In this document: positions 25,392 through 34,231 of the stretch, one piece after another
How the letters are laid out: every line of letters begins with the position of its first letter
Numbering within the stretch: position 1 is the first letter of the stretch
Origin: Rhizobium sp. NRK18
GTDB taxonomy: Bacteria; Pseudomonadota; Alphaproteobacteria; Rhizobiales; Rhizobiaceae
Direction of reading: 5' to 3'
Assembly (NCBI RefSeq): GCF_024385575.1
Contig: NZ_JANFMV010000001.1
Span: 2,323,681-2,387,680 of the forward strand
Length of the DNA: 64,000 nucleotides
Made by a program: the position numbers and the translations under genes
The notes under the pieces: generated by a model
Seen by the model: the letters and a program-made list of their open reading frames with translations, nothing else
Told to the model about the DNA's origin: nothing
Databases searched by the model: none

Positions 25392-26846
25392 TTGAATGCC
25401 AACCTTCTTCGTTCCGCGATCCATATTGCTGCGATCTGCGGCCTCTATCTCGCAACGGTCATGTTCATTCCCGCGATGGTCGATCTTTATTTCGGCCATC
25501 CGGACTGGCGCATCTTCGCCATGTGCGGCTTCATGACGTTCGGTTTCTCGCTGGCGACCGCCATGGCGACGCGCGGCAATTCCACGCCGTTCAACAAGCG
25601 CTTCGGCTTCCTGCTGGTCAACATCCTGTGGGCCACCTTCTCGCTGACCGGCGCCATACCGCTCTATTTCTCCGCCGCCAAGCTGACCTTCGCGCAGGCG
25701 CTGTTCGAATCGGTCTCGGCGATCACGACGACCGGATCGACTGTCATTGTCGGCCTCGACAACATGCCGCCCGGCCTCCTGCTCTGGCGGTCGCTCCTGC
25801 AATGGCTCGGCGGCGTCGGCATCGTCGCGCTCGGCCTGTTCGTGCTGCCTTATCTTCGCGTCGGCGGCATGTCCTTCTTCAAGATGGAATCGTCCGATAC
25901 CAACGACAAGCCGTTCGCCCGCATCGCCAGCTTCACCCGCGCCTTCGTCGGCGTCTATGTCGGCATCACGATCGTCTGTGCGATCACCTACGACGTGCTC
26001 GGCATGGGCCATTTCGATGCCCTGAACCACGCCATGTCCACCGTGGCGACCGGTGGATTCTCCACCCATGACGCCTCGCTCGGCTTCTTCCGCAACCCGG
26101 CGCTGCTCTGGGCCTCGACCTTCTTCATGATGGTCTGCTCGCTACCGTTCTCGATCCTGATCCTGTTCATCGTGCGCGGCCGGCTCGATTCGCTGCGCGA
26201 TCCGCAGATCCTGGTCTTCCTCGGCTATGTCTCCGCCTTTGCGGTGGCCGTCGCTGTCTACCACCACTTTCAGTCTGACGTGCCGTTCTCGCGCTCGCTC
26301 ACCCATTCCTTCTTCAACTTCGCCTCGATCTTCTCGACCACGGGCTATGCCAGCGAGGACTACTCGCTGTGGGGACCGTTCGCGATCATGGCCGCCTTCA
26401 TCGCCACGTTCGTCGGCGGCTGCTCAGGCTCGACGGCCGGCGGCATCAAGGCCTACCGTTTCACCGTTCTGTTCAACCTGTTGCGCACGGGGCTGAAGAA
26501 GCTCCTCTACCCGAACGCCATCTATTCGGTGCGTTACGGCCGCAATATCGTCGAAGCTGACACGCAGCGCGCCGTCTTCCTGTTCTTCTTTCTCTACATG
26601 CTGCTCTGGGCCTTCGGCAGCCTCGTGCTCGGCGCCATGGGCTTCGACCTCGTGACCTCCGTCTCGGCGGTCATCACGGCGCTCTCCAATGTCGGCCCCG
26701 GCCTCGGCGACATCGTCGGCCCGGCCGGCAACTTCTCAACCTTCGCCGATCCGCCGCTCTACCTGCTGACCCTGATGATGCTGCTCGGCCGCCTCGAAAT
26801 CCTCACCGTCCTCGTCCTCCTGATGCCGATGTTCTGGAAGAACTAG
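25392..26846 (+). CDS. trkH: Trk-type potassium uptake protein TrkH
   Basis: A 484-residue potassium channel subunit of the Trk system with four membrane-pore-membrane repeats: SAITTTGSTVI, STVATGGFSTH, ASIFSTTGYASED and ALSNVGPGLGD are the successive selectivity loops. I place the start at TTG 25392 (then NANLLRSAIHIAA), which gives the usual length and N-terminus; the frame is open to 25206 with ATG at 25317, but the added residues look unlike TrkH and overlap the divergent ilvA promoter. TrkA is not in the window. Confidence 0.85.
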   Translation: MNANLLRSAIHIAAICGLYLATVMFIPAMVDLYFGHPDWRIFAMCGFMTFGFSLATAMATRGNSTPFNKRFGFLLVNILWATFSLTGAIPLYFSAAKLTFAQALFESVSAITTTGSTVIVGLDNMPPGLLLWRSLLQWLGGVGIVALGLFVLPYLRVGGMSFFKMESSDTNDKPFARIASFTRAFVGVYVGITIVCAITYDVLGMGHFDALNHAMSTVATGGFSTHDASLGFFRNPALLWASTFFMMVCSLPFSILILFIVRGRLDSLRDPQILVFLGYVSAFAVAVAVYHHFQSDVPFSRSLTHSFFNFASIFSTTGYASEDYSLWGPFAIMAAFIATFVGGCSGSTAGGIKAYRFTVLFNLLRTGLKKLLYPNAIYSVRYGRNIVEADTQRAVFLFFFLYMLLWAFGSLVLGAMGFDLVTSVSAVITALSNVGPGLGDIVGPAGNFSTFADPPLYLLTLMMLLGRLEILTVLVLLMPMFWKN

Positions 26847-26917
26847 GCTCGGGAGCAATTGATCTGGCGGACTGCGGCCCCAGCCGCGAACCCGCGTCAA
26901 GCGATTAGGAGTATTTC

Positions 26918-27328
26918 ATGATGACCCCGATCACTTCCGGCTCCTGCCTGTGCGGCACCGTCAGGTTCCAGATGTCTGGTGAGTTCCAAAACTTCTTCCT
27001 GTGCCACTGCAAGCGCTGCCAGAAGGACACGGGCTCGGCGCACGCGGCCAACCTGTTCTCATCGACGGCGACGCTGACGTGGTTGTCCGGTGAGGAAAGC
27101 ATCCAGACCTACCGCGTTCCGGAAACCCGGCATGAGAGAAGCTTCTGCATCGAATGCGGGTCCGCCCTGCCGAGCGTTCAAATGAATGGTGCCGTGCTGG
27201 TTGTTCCTGCCGGGAGCGTCGACAGCGCGATCACTATCCGCCCTAACGCACACATCTGCTGCGCCAGCCGGGCGGATTGGGACGCGGATCTGGACACCAT
27301 CCCGAAACTGGACGGTCTCCCAGGCTAG
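26918..27328 (+). CDS. GFA family zinc protein
   Basis: A 136-residue protein of the glutathione-dependent formaldehyde-activating-enzyme-like family. It has the paired zinc ligands SCLCGTVRF, CHCKRCQKDTGSAH and CIECGSAL. Most such paralogues do not activate formaldehyde, so function is open. AGGAG six bases before ATG 26918 supports the start. It ends close to the convergent SDR gene. Confidence 0.85.
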   Translation: MMTPITSGSCLCGTVRFQMSGEFQNFFLCHCKRCQKDTGSAHAANLFSSTATLTWLSGEESIQTYRVPETRHERSFCIECGSALPSVQMNGAVLVVPAGSVDSAITIRPNAHICCASRADWDADLDTIPKLDGLPG

Positions 27329-27345
27329 TCTCGACACCACCGGGA

Positions 27346-27366
27346 CCGGCGCTGCCATTGCGCCGG
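27346..27366. terminator. Hairpin between convergent GFA and SDR genes
   Basis: CCGGCGC (27346-27352) and GCGCCGG (27360-27366) form a seven-base stem with a seven-base loop between two convergent stops. No T run follows, so termination is only possible. Confidence 0.35.
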
Positions 27367-27381
27367 CCGGCCTTCGTTTCC

Positions 27382-28203
27382 CTACAACGCGCTCTTCGGA
27401 TGCGGGCTGTCCTCATAGGCGCCCCAGACGGACTGGTCGAAGTTGATCGTCGCGCCCGTCATCAGGCCGGATTCCGCCGAGGCGAGATAGGCGGCGGCGC
27501 GCGCCACCTCGGCCGGGTCGACCAGCCGGCCGAAGGGCTGGCGAGCGGCCGCCTCCTCCAGCCAGTTTTCCGGCGCGCCGTGATGTTCGCGCTGTATGCG
27601 GTCCTCGCCGTCGCTCGACATCCAGCCGATGTTGAGCGCATTCACCCGAATGCGGTTCTTCAACAGCGCGAAGGCGGTGTTGCGAGTCAGCGTGTCGACC
27701 GCACCCTTGGACGCGCAGTAAGCGGCTATGAAAGGCTGGCCGGCCATGGACGACATCGACGAGATGTTGACGATCGCTCCTTCCGTGCCGGTCTCGCGCA
27801 TGGCCTTGATCGCTTCCTGCATCAGGAAGAAGGGTGCCCGGACATTGATCGCGAAGATCCGGTCGAAGAGCGCCGGATCGGTGTCGAGGATCGTGCCGCG
27901 GTCGGTGATCGCCGCAACATTGACCAGCACGTCGATCGTGCCGAACGCCTCGCGCGCCGCCGCGATCACCTTGCGGCAATCCTCGACCTCGGCCAGATCG
28001 GCGGCGACGAAGTGCACCGGCACGCCATAGCGCTCCGAAATTTCGCGCGCCTTCGCCTCGCCCTTTTCGACCGAGCGGCCACAGATCGTGATGCCTCCGG
28101 CGCCGCGTTCGGCAAAGAGCCTGGCGATTTCCGCGCCAAGTCCCTGCGTGCCGCCGGTGACGACGGCATGTTTTCCATCCAGTCTGCCCATGTCCTGCCT
28201 CAT
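27382..28203 (-). CDS. Short-chain dehydrogenase/reductase
   Basis: A 273-residue SDR enzyme with the cofactor loop TGGTQGLGAEIA, the NVAAITDRG strand, catalytic serine in NISSMSSMAG and the YCASK catalytic pair. An aspartate is not visible at the NAD-selecting position, and ICGRSVEKGEAKA suggests NADP. Its ATG overlaps the stop of the upstream phytanoyl-CoA dioxygenase gene (ATGA), so it is coupled to it; an ATG twelve bases later with AGGCAGG upstream is a possible alternative. Confidence 0.88.
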   Translation of the reverse strand: MRQDMGRLDGKHAVVTGGTQGLGAEIARLFAERGAGGITICGRSVEKGEAKAREISERYGVPVHFVAADLAEVEDCRKVIAAAREAFGTIDVLVNVAAITDRGTILDTDPALFDRIFAINVRAPFFLMQEAIKAMRETGTEGAIVNISSMSSMAGQPFIAAYCASKGAVDTLTRNTAFALLKNRIRVNALNIGWMSSDGEDRIQREHHGAPENWLEEAAARQPFGRLVDPAEVARAAAYLASAESGLMTGATINFDQSVWGAYEDSPHPKSAL

Positions 28204-29393
28204 GCCTCCCGTCTGGCGGCGTGGTCGGCGACGAGCCTGGCGAACGCCTCCGGCTCCATGCCGCTCTCCAGCGCCTCCCTCATGATCGCAGCCTGCGTCT
28301 TTGGCGCAAGCCCGCCGACGGGCGGATCGCTGTCGAGATTGGTCGGGAAGGCATAGCCCTCGGCGCTGGCGGCAATCGCGTTCGCCACCTCGCCCATGCC
28401 CAGCGTGCCGGTTTCCAGGGCGGCGAGCAGATGCGGATAGAGGGTCTCGACCATGCGCGTGCGGTTGACGCTTTCCATCGCCCGGCCCAAGGCGGACGAC
28501 ACCTGCAGCAGGTTTGCCATGCGGTAGATGTCGGGCGAGACGTTGTTGCCCGCACCATGCATCAGCGCCGGGTTGAAGAACACGGCGTCACCCTTGGCAA
28601 GCGGCAGCTGCACATGGTTCTCCTGGAAATAGGCCTGGAATTCCGGCCGGCCGAAGGCGAGATAGCCCTCGAAGAAGGTCTGCGAATAGGGCAGGAACAG
28701 GGTCGGCCCGCTTTCGAGCGGCATGTCGCAATGGGCGACCGCCCCCTGCAGCGTCAAGAGCGGCGAAATGCCGTGAATATGGCCCGGATAGGCCTGCATC
28801 TGCGCCGGCGACATGAAGCCCAGGTGATAGTCGCGGTGCGGCTTCTGCGCCGTGCCGCCGGGATTGACCCGGTTCATCTGCGCCGTCATCTGGTAGCCCT
28901 TGCCGAGCCAGGCTTCGGAGGCCATGGCGATCGCCTCGGAAGCATAGTAGCGGGCGAAATTCTCCGGGTCCGCCAGGCAATGCTTCTCGAGCGAATTCCA
29001 GATGCGGTCGTTGGCGCCCGGCTTGGCGAAATGGTCAGCCGCGACCTTGCCCTTCTCGCGTTCCTCCAGGACGATGGCGTTGAAGACCTCGGTCGCGCGG
29101 TCGACCACGGCGGCATCCGGCAGCGCATTCTTGATGGCGATGACGCCCGGACCGGTGGCAAAAACCTCGACCCATTCCGCCATCAGCTCGCGACGGCTCT
29201 CCGCGTCCTGCGCCACGTCGCGCACCCGCTCGCCGTCATAGATCAGCACGTTCTTCTCGACTGCCGCGGCATAGGGCCATTCGGCGATGTCGGTCGCCCG
29301 CATCACCTCGGCCTTGAATGTCTCGAAACTGCCGCTGTCGGCCGAAAGCCAGACCTTGTTGCGCCGCCGGCTGGCGACCGTCTGTGCGTCCAT
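28200..29393 (-). CDS. Phytanoyl-CoA dioxygenase (PhyH) family protein
   Basis: A 397-residue Fe(II)/2-oxoglutarate oxygenase-like protein. The metal triad is visible as H186 and D188 in HRDYHLGF and a distal histidine in ALMHGAGNN, followed by an arginine in DIYRMAN that could bind 2-oxoglutarate. Substrate unknown; bacterial PhyH proteins hydroxylate diverse small molecules. It forms a coupled pair with the SDR gene and is divergent from a LacI-type regulator, so the three probably form a catabolic or modification cassette for one compound. Confidence 0.8.
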   Translation of the reverse strand: MDAQTVASRRRNKVWLSADSGSFETFKAEVMRATDIAEWPYAAAVEKNVLIYDGERVRDVAQDAESRRELMAEWVEVFATGPGVIAIKNALPDAAVVDRATEVFNAIVLEEREKGKVAADHFAKPGANDRIWNSLEKHCLADPENFARYYASEAIAMASEAWLGKGYQMTAQMNRVNPGGTAQKPHRDYHLGFMSPAQMQAYPGHIHGISPLLTLQGAVAHCDMPLESGPTLFLPYSQTFFEGYLAFGRPEFQAYFQENHVQLPLAKGDAVFFNPALMHGAGNNVSPDIYRMANLLQVSSALGRAMESVNRTRMVETLYPHLLAALETGTLGMGEVANAIAASAEGYAFPTNLDSDPPVGGLAPKTQAAIMREALESGMEPEAFARLVADHAARREA

Positions 29394-29494
29394 GATGATA
29401 TCCTCCCATTCTTGACGTCTGTCAGCTTGATCCTAGCCGAGGCCGGCCCTAATCATAGGCGCAAAACACCTCAAAAACACCTCAAGGTCGTCCC

Positions 29495-30520
29495 ATGAAG
29501 CCGCCCTACCCTCTGAAGGACATTGCGTTCCAGGCGGGCCTCAGCCTCGCCACCGTCGACCGTGTGCTGCACGATCGGCCGGGCGTGCGCAGCGTCACCC
29601 GGCGCCAGGTCGAGGCGGCCATTGCCGAGCTGGAGCGCCAGTATTCGACCGCCGGCCTCGCCGGACGCCGCTTCGTCATCGATATCGTCATGGAAACCCC
29701 GACGCGCTTCTCCAATGCCGTGCGTGCCGCCTTCGAGGCGGAGCTGCCGGGCATGCGGCCGGCCTCCTTTTCCGCCCGCTTCCACGTGGCCGAGACGATG
29801 AGCGAGCGCGATCTCGTCTCGGTGCTTGCCGCCATCCGCCGGCGCGGCAGCCACGGCGTCATCCTCAAGGTGCCGTCGACGCCGGCCATGGCCGACATGG
29901 CGCGGCAGTTCCTGGAGGCGAAGATACCGGTCGTCACCCTCGTCACCGACCTGCCCGCCGATGTCCGCACCGATTATGTCGGCATGGACAACCGCGTCGC
30001 CGGCGCCACCGCCGCCTATCTTCTTGGCCGCATGGCCGGCCCAGAACCGGGCAAGGTGCTGGTCACGCTGTCGAGCGCGCTGTTTTCCGGCGAGGACGAG
30101 CGCCAGAAGGCCTTCCGCGCCGCGCTCTGCGAGCGCTTCCCCCATCTTGAAGCCGTGACGATCTCTGAGGGACACGGCGTCGACCGCACGACGAAGACGC
30201 TCGCCCTGAAGGCGCTGGAAGCCCATCCCGACATCCGCGCGGTCTATTCCGCCGGCGGCGGCAACCGCGCCATCCTCGAGGCCTTCGACGACCAGATGCG
30301 CGCCTGCCAGGTGTTCGCCGCCCACGATCTCGACGCCGACAACCGTGCGCTGCTTTCCGCCGGCCGGCTGACCTTCGTCATCCATCATGACCTGCGCCAG
30401 GACGCCCGCAGCGCCTGCCAGACTGTGCTCGCCTATCACCGCATGCTGCCCGCCGAATTCCGGATCGCCCCCTCCCGCGTCGCGGTCGCCACCCCCTATG
30501 ACGTGTCGGCCGGCGACTGA
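29495..30520 (+). CDS. LacI family transcriptional regulator
   Basis: A 341-residue regulator with a LacI helix-turn-helix (residues 6-27, LKDIAFQAGLSLATVDRVLH, then DRPGVR for the hinge) and a periplasmic-binding-protein-like sensor domain. Such proteins usually sense sugars or related metabolites. It is divergent from the PhyH/SDR pair with a 101-base gap, and likely represses it. No transporter is adjacent. Confidence 0.87.
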   Translation: MKPPYPLKDIAFQAGLSLATVDRVLHDRPGVRSVTRRQVEAAIAELERQYSTAGLAGRRFVIDIVMETPTRFSNAVRAAFEAELPGMRPASFSARFHVAETMSERDLVSVLAAIRRRGSHGVILKVPSTPAMADMARQFLEAKIPVVTLVTDLPADVRTDYVGMDNRVAGATAAYLLGRMAGPEPGKVLVTLSSALFSGEDERQKAFRAALCERFPHLEAVTISEGHGVDRTTKTLALKALEAHPDIRAVYSAGGGNRAILEAFDDQMRACQVFAAHDLDADNRALLSAGRLTFVIHHDLRQDARSACQTVLAYHRMLPAEFRIAPSRVAVATPYDVSAGD

Positions 30521-30614
30521 CACAACCCGCCCGATCACTTCCCGCGCCAACCAGCCTTGACGAATCCGATACCGTCGTCAAAGAAGAATACGGCGCATTT
30601 GATAGCGCCTCAGT

Positions 30615-30699
30615 GCGGACGTGGCGAAACTGGTAGACGCAAGGGACTTAAAATCCCTCGACCTTGGTCGTACGGGTTCGACCCCCGTCGTCCGCACCA
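30615..30699 (+). tRNA. tRNA-Leu (anticodon TAA)
   Basis: An 85-base tRNA including encoded CCA. The acceptor stem is GCGGACG (30615-30621) with CGTCCGC (30689-30695), discriminator A and CCA at 30697-30699. The anticodon stem AGGGA/TCCCT encloses CTTAAAA with anticodon TAA, there is a long variable arm typical of leucine tRNA, and the T loop reads GGTTCGACCCC. It is the only tRNA in the window, and the foreign-looking KAP gene lies directly downstream. Confidence 0.95.
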
Positions 30700-30822
30700 A
30701 TTTTAGGTTTTCGGCCACAGCGACTGCTAAAGCCTTGAATAAAAAGGTGGTTTGTGCGCCTCGAAAAATCAACTTAGGGTCATGCAGAAAATCAACATTC
30801 GCAAAGGTCTGCCGGAATAAAG

Positions 30823-30880
30823 ATGCTATCCCTGACGTAACTTTCTGCCTGCTGCGTGTTGCGCGACAGTAGGATAGCAT
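30823..30880. promoter_or_regulatory. Inverted repeat upstream of the KAP NTPase gene
   Basis: ATGCTATCC (30823-30831) and GGATAGCAT (30872-30880) are perfect nine-base inverted arms 40 bases apart, ending 26 bases before the KAP gene start. An operator or a long hairpin in the leader are both possible. Confidence 0.4.
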
Positions 30881-30906
30881 TAAGAATTGAATACGGGGGA
30901 TTTAAG

Positions 30907-33153
30907 TTGGATGACATTCAGCATCGTAAATTGGATGCGGACCGGCCCATCAACTCAACCGCGTTGGATCGGTTCGGCTTTTGCGATGTCGCTAAAAAAT
31001 TGGCACAATCCGTGGTGTCAGCGGCAGCTCAGCAAGGCATGGTCATCGCGATTGAGGGAAAGTGGGGCTCCGGAAAATCCAGTCTTACCAACTTGCTTAA
31101 GCTTGAAATAGACGGCGATACCACGAACAACGTCTCTGTGATATCGTTCTCACCTTGGCTTATTGGCGATAAGGCTAGTATGGTCGTGGCTCTAATAGGG
31201 GCTATAGCAAAAACCTGCGAAGAACTTGAGAAGCGATCGCCAGAGTTCCAAGATGAAAGTTTGCTCCAAAGGGCTAGGAAACATTCTCCAAAACTTGCGG
31301 AAAACCTCAGATCCTTTGGAGTTGCGACCAGCAGGCGCATTTCACCCCTTCTCAGCATGGCTGGCCTATTCAATCCGGCCTTGGCCGTCGCGGGTGCTGC
31401 CGTATCCAAGGGAGGAGACCTGTTAGACGCGTGGGCGGCCGACGACTCCCTCGATAAAAAGAAGGCAGACATTTCAGCGCAGCTAAATGCACTATCTCAC
31501 CGCTTTGTCGTGTTGATAGATGACATGGATCGATTGGAGCCAAGTCAGGCAAACGAAGTTATTCGGCTTGTCCGATCGGTGGCCGACTTCCCTAACGTCA
31601 TTTATGTTCTTTGCCATGACAAAGAAATTCTGTCTCACGCAATTGAGCAGAGCTTGGGGGTAAAAGACGGCAATGCTTATCTGCAAAAAATAATTCAAGT
31701 GTCCTTTAGCATTCCGCGACCAGAGCCCTTCGATCTTCGGCAATGGTTGCAAGAGGAATTGCTGGTTCTCTATGAAAAAGAAACGGGAGTCGAACCTGCC
31801 AAAGATTTGCTGGATGACCTCCAAACCGCTGTGAGCACCGTTGGGTCACTTCTTCAAACGCCCCGCGATGTAAAAATGGTTCTCAACTCGGTCAAATTCC
31901 ATTTCCCCCCGGTGAAAGACAGCGTCTACTATCCCGATCTTTGTTGGCTCCACCTCAGAAGAATCTTAGATACCGAACTCTATGCTTTGATCGAGCGCTA
32001 TCTTCCCGAGTGGGCCGTCATAAGCCAAGGTTATGCACGACCATCCTCTGATGAGACGAAAGCTTTCACCGACGATCTGGAAAGGAGGCTGACTAACGAC
32101 GATAGCGATTCATTGCACTCCATCTGGTCGCTTACGGACTATGTGCCAGGAATCCGCAAAAGCAGTACGCAGGAAAGGAAATACGACATATTCGCTGAGA
32201 TTTCAGACAAGGAAATACAAGCGTTAGAGTCCCGCAAGCGTTTAGGCAGCCCTTCTCATTATCGCTACTATTTTGCGTTTTCTCCTCCCAAGGGGTCGCA
32301 GACTGAGAGCGAATTCGAAGCTATGATTGCCCTTGCCAAAATCGGGACGAATGAGTTTCGTAGCAAACTTGTCGCTATGTCACTGGAGCGCCGTCCCGTA
32401 GGTGGCTCTTGGCTCGACTATTTCATCGACAGGGTACGCCGTCAAAATATCCACGAATGGGAAACTGATACCCTCGTACACTTCTGTCAAGTTATTGCAG
32501 ATGTGATGGATGTCGTCGGAAACTCAAATGTGGTTGTAAGATTTCTAGGAAGGAACCAAGTTTCTCAGCAAGCACGCATCCTTGTCTATAACATGCTTTC
32601 GATACTGCGGCAGCAAGACACCAAGCTTTTTGACGCAACTTTCAGGCAACTCGTTCAGAATGGGGCTGCGATCGGTTGGCTGGTGGAGGAATTCATCAAT
32701 TCCGAGTTGCGGCGTCATGGAAAAGTCGGCGATAACCCGCAACCGGAAAACACATTCCTAACAACTCAAGAGCTCGCTTTCGCAATAGAAAGGCTACTCG
32801 GTCGCTTGAAGGATGCGAACGTGCGCGAAAAATTGGAGCAAGTACCTGATTTGGCATCCACGCTTTTTAGATGGAAAGAGCTCGACAATAATAGCCTTGA
32901 AGAACCTAAGAAATGGTTCCTTGAACATACAAGATCGAACGAGCAATTTGTGCGAATTCTCAATAGAATGCGTGGCTGGAGTTCATCGACAGACGGAATA
33001 ACACGCCCTTTGAACAGAAGAGATGTAGCTCCTTTCACGGATTGGGAGCAAACTAAGATTCGGCTTAAACAGCTTGCTGGAAATACGTCAGAAGACCCCT
33101 CAATCACTCGACTGGCTCAAGAACTTGTTTCCGAAATCCGCGAGCGAGATTGA
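30907..33153 (+). CDS. KAP family P-loop NTPase
   Basis: A 748-residue protein. Walker A is GKWGSGKS (residues 51-58) and Walker B is VVLIDDMDRL (about 200-210). Between them lies a hydrophobic stretch (about 143-170) where KAP NTPases carry their inserted membrane helices. The N-terminal INSTALDRFGFCDVAKKLA is typical of the family; the C-terminal half is not recognisable. The best-studied plasmid member, PifA, excludes phage T7, and other KAP proteins occur in defence loci. Start TTG 30907 is chosen for GGGGGA six bases upstream. Sampled GC is about 45%, well below the core, and it sits alone beside tRNA-Leu. Confidence 0.85.
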   Translation: MDDIQHRKLDADRPINSTALDRFGFCDVAKKLAQSVVSAAAQQGMVIAIEGKWGSGKSSLTNLLKLEIDGDTTNNVSVISFSPWLIGDKASMVVALIGAIAKTCEELEKRSPEFQDESLLQRARKHSPKLAENLRSFGVATSRRISPLLSMAGLFNPALAVAGAAVSKGGDLLDAWAADDSLDKKKADISAQLNALSHRFVVLIDDMDRLEPSQANEVIRLVRSVADFPNVIYVLCHDKEILSHAIEQSLGVKDGNAYLQKIIQVSFSIPRPEPFDLRQWLQEELLVLYEKETGVEPAKDLLDDLQTAVSTVGSLLQTPRDVKMVLNSVKFHFPPVKDSVYYPDLCWLHLRRILDTELYALIERYLPEWAVISQGYARPSSDETKAFTDDLERRLTNDDSDSLHSIWSLTDYVPGIRKSSTQERKYDIFAEISDKEIQALESRKRLGSPSHYRYYFAFSPPKGSQTESEFEAMIALAKIGTNEFRSKLVAMSLERRPVGGSWLDYFIDRVRRQNIHEWETDTLVHFCQVIADVMDVVGNSNVVVRFLGRNQVSQQARILVYNMLSILRQQDTKLFDATFRQLVQNGAAIGWLVEEFINSELRRHGKVGDNPQPENTFLTTQELAFAIERLLGRLKDANVREKLEQVPDLASTLFRWKELDNNSLEEPKKWFLEHTRSNEQFVRILNRMRGWSSSTDGITRPLNRRDVAPFTDWEQTKIRLKQLAGNTSEDPSITRLAQELVSEIRERD

Positions 33154-33236
33154 GAGCCGATTTTCCGGAAGCCGCCTGCGGACTGTCTTGCTGAAGAGAG
33201 ACGAGCCACAGGCTTCGGACCGGGCCGAATTTATAG

Positions 33237-33338
33237 GCCGATCTCATCGGCCATGTGCTGCTTTTCGCCCTTGCACACGACATCGACCTCGCCCCCGCCA
33301 TCGAGCGCAAATGGAAATTCAGGCCGGAACGCCCCTGA
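33237..33338 (+). pseudogene. Probable 3' remnant of a MazG-like nucleotide pyrophosphohydrolase gene
   Basis: The frame after TAG at 33234 reads ADLIGHVLLFALAHDIDLAP and continues with AIERKWKFRPERP to TGA at 33336. The ADLI...LLFALAHDIDL...AIERKW pattern looks like the last helices of a MazG-type protein, where the usual EE(I/V)AD helix would begin just upstream. Core-like GC returns here. It appears to be a 33-codon tail cut off from its body by the KAP insertion. The match is by eye only. Confidence 0.45.
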
Positions 33339-33350
33339 GCGTCCCGGCCT
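33321..33350. terminator. Hairpin at the end of the remnant and wrbA
   Basis: AGGCCGG (33321-33327) pairs with CCGGCCT (33344-33350) and CGC/GCG extends the stem around a CCCTGA loop. It lies 30 bases past the wrbA stop on the minus strand and overlaps the end of the remnant frame, so it may stop transcription from both sides. Confidence 0.6.
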
Positions 33351-33380
33351 GATCATCGTTTCGCGTTGTCGCAGTCCGGC

Positions 33381-33980
33381 TTATGCCGACAGCTTGGCGG
33401 CGATCTTGGCGACGTGGGCGCCCTGGTAGCGGGCGGCTTCGAGTTCGATCTCGGAGGGCTGGCGCGAGCCGTCGCCGCCGGTGATCGTGGAGGCGCCATA
33501 GGGCGAGCCGCCCTTGATCTCCTCAAGGCCCATCTGGCCCTGGAAGGCGTAAGGCAGGCCGACGACGACCATGCCGTGGTGCATCAGGGTCGGGATGAAG
33601 CCGAGAATGGTCGATTCCTGGCCGCCGTGCTGGGTGGCGGACGAGGTGAAGACCGAGCCGACCTTGCCGACCAGCTTGCCGGCAGCCCAGAGACCGCCCG
33701 TCTGGTCGATGAAGTTGCGCATCTGCGAGGCGACCGTGCCGTAGCGGGTGCCGGCGCCGAAGATGATGGCGTCGTATTCTTCCAGTTCGGCCGGGGTGGC
33801 GATCGGCGCCTTCTGGTCCATCTTGTAGTAGGAGGCCTTGGCGACTTCCTCGGAAACGAGTTCCGGAACGCGCTTGACGGTGACGTCGGCGCCGGCGGAC
33901 TTCGCGCCTTCGGCGACGGCATAGGCCATGGTTTCGATGTGGCCGTATGCGGAGTAATAAAGAACCAGTACCTTTGCCAT
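33381..33980 (-). CDS. wrbA: NAD(P)H:quinone oxidoreductase, type IV (WrbA)
   Basis: A 199-residue flavodoxin-like quinone reductase. [19 protein letters not shown] contains the FMN loop (SAYGHIE), GAGTRYG and [11 protein letters not shown] are the other flavin-contact segments, and length is exactly that of WrbA. The start at ATG 33980 is certain from the family; the longer frame upstream is unrelated. It is divergent from cinA-like. Confidence 0.95.
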   Translation of the reverse strand: MAKVLVLYYSAYGHIETMAYAVAEGAKSAGADVTVKRVPELVSEEVAKASYYKMDQKAPIATPAELEEYDAIIFGAGTRYGTVASQMRNFIDQTGGLWAAGKLVGKVGSVFTSSATQHGGQESTILGFIPTLMHHGMVVVGLPYAFQGQMGLEEIKGGSPYGASTITGGDGSRQPSEIELEAARYQGAHVAKIAAKLSA

Positions 33981-34231
33981 TTCAAAATATCCTTCGTTGT
34001 CAGAACTGTGTGGGTCGAGATCTGTTGACGGCAATCTAGGGCTTTCGTCCGCCATTCCTAGAGCCGCAAACGGTGACGCACTGTTCACACCGGCAACGCC
34101 AAGTTTCACTTGCGCGCATGGTCGCACCCCATTCCTGCCGCCTCTTCGCCCCGCCCGCCGCCTTCATGCCGCATTTGCAAATCGGCAAAACGGCGCTACC
34201 TATGGCGCAACATTTCATCAGGACACTTCTC

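Noticed and set aside
30700..33240. An integrase and direct repeats of the tRNA 3' end marking a classical genomic island
   Set aside because: No integrase gene and no copy of the tRNA-Leu 3' end was seen near the KAP gene's far end, so only a small insertion is inferred.
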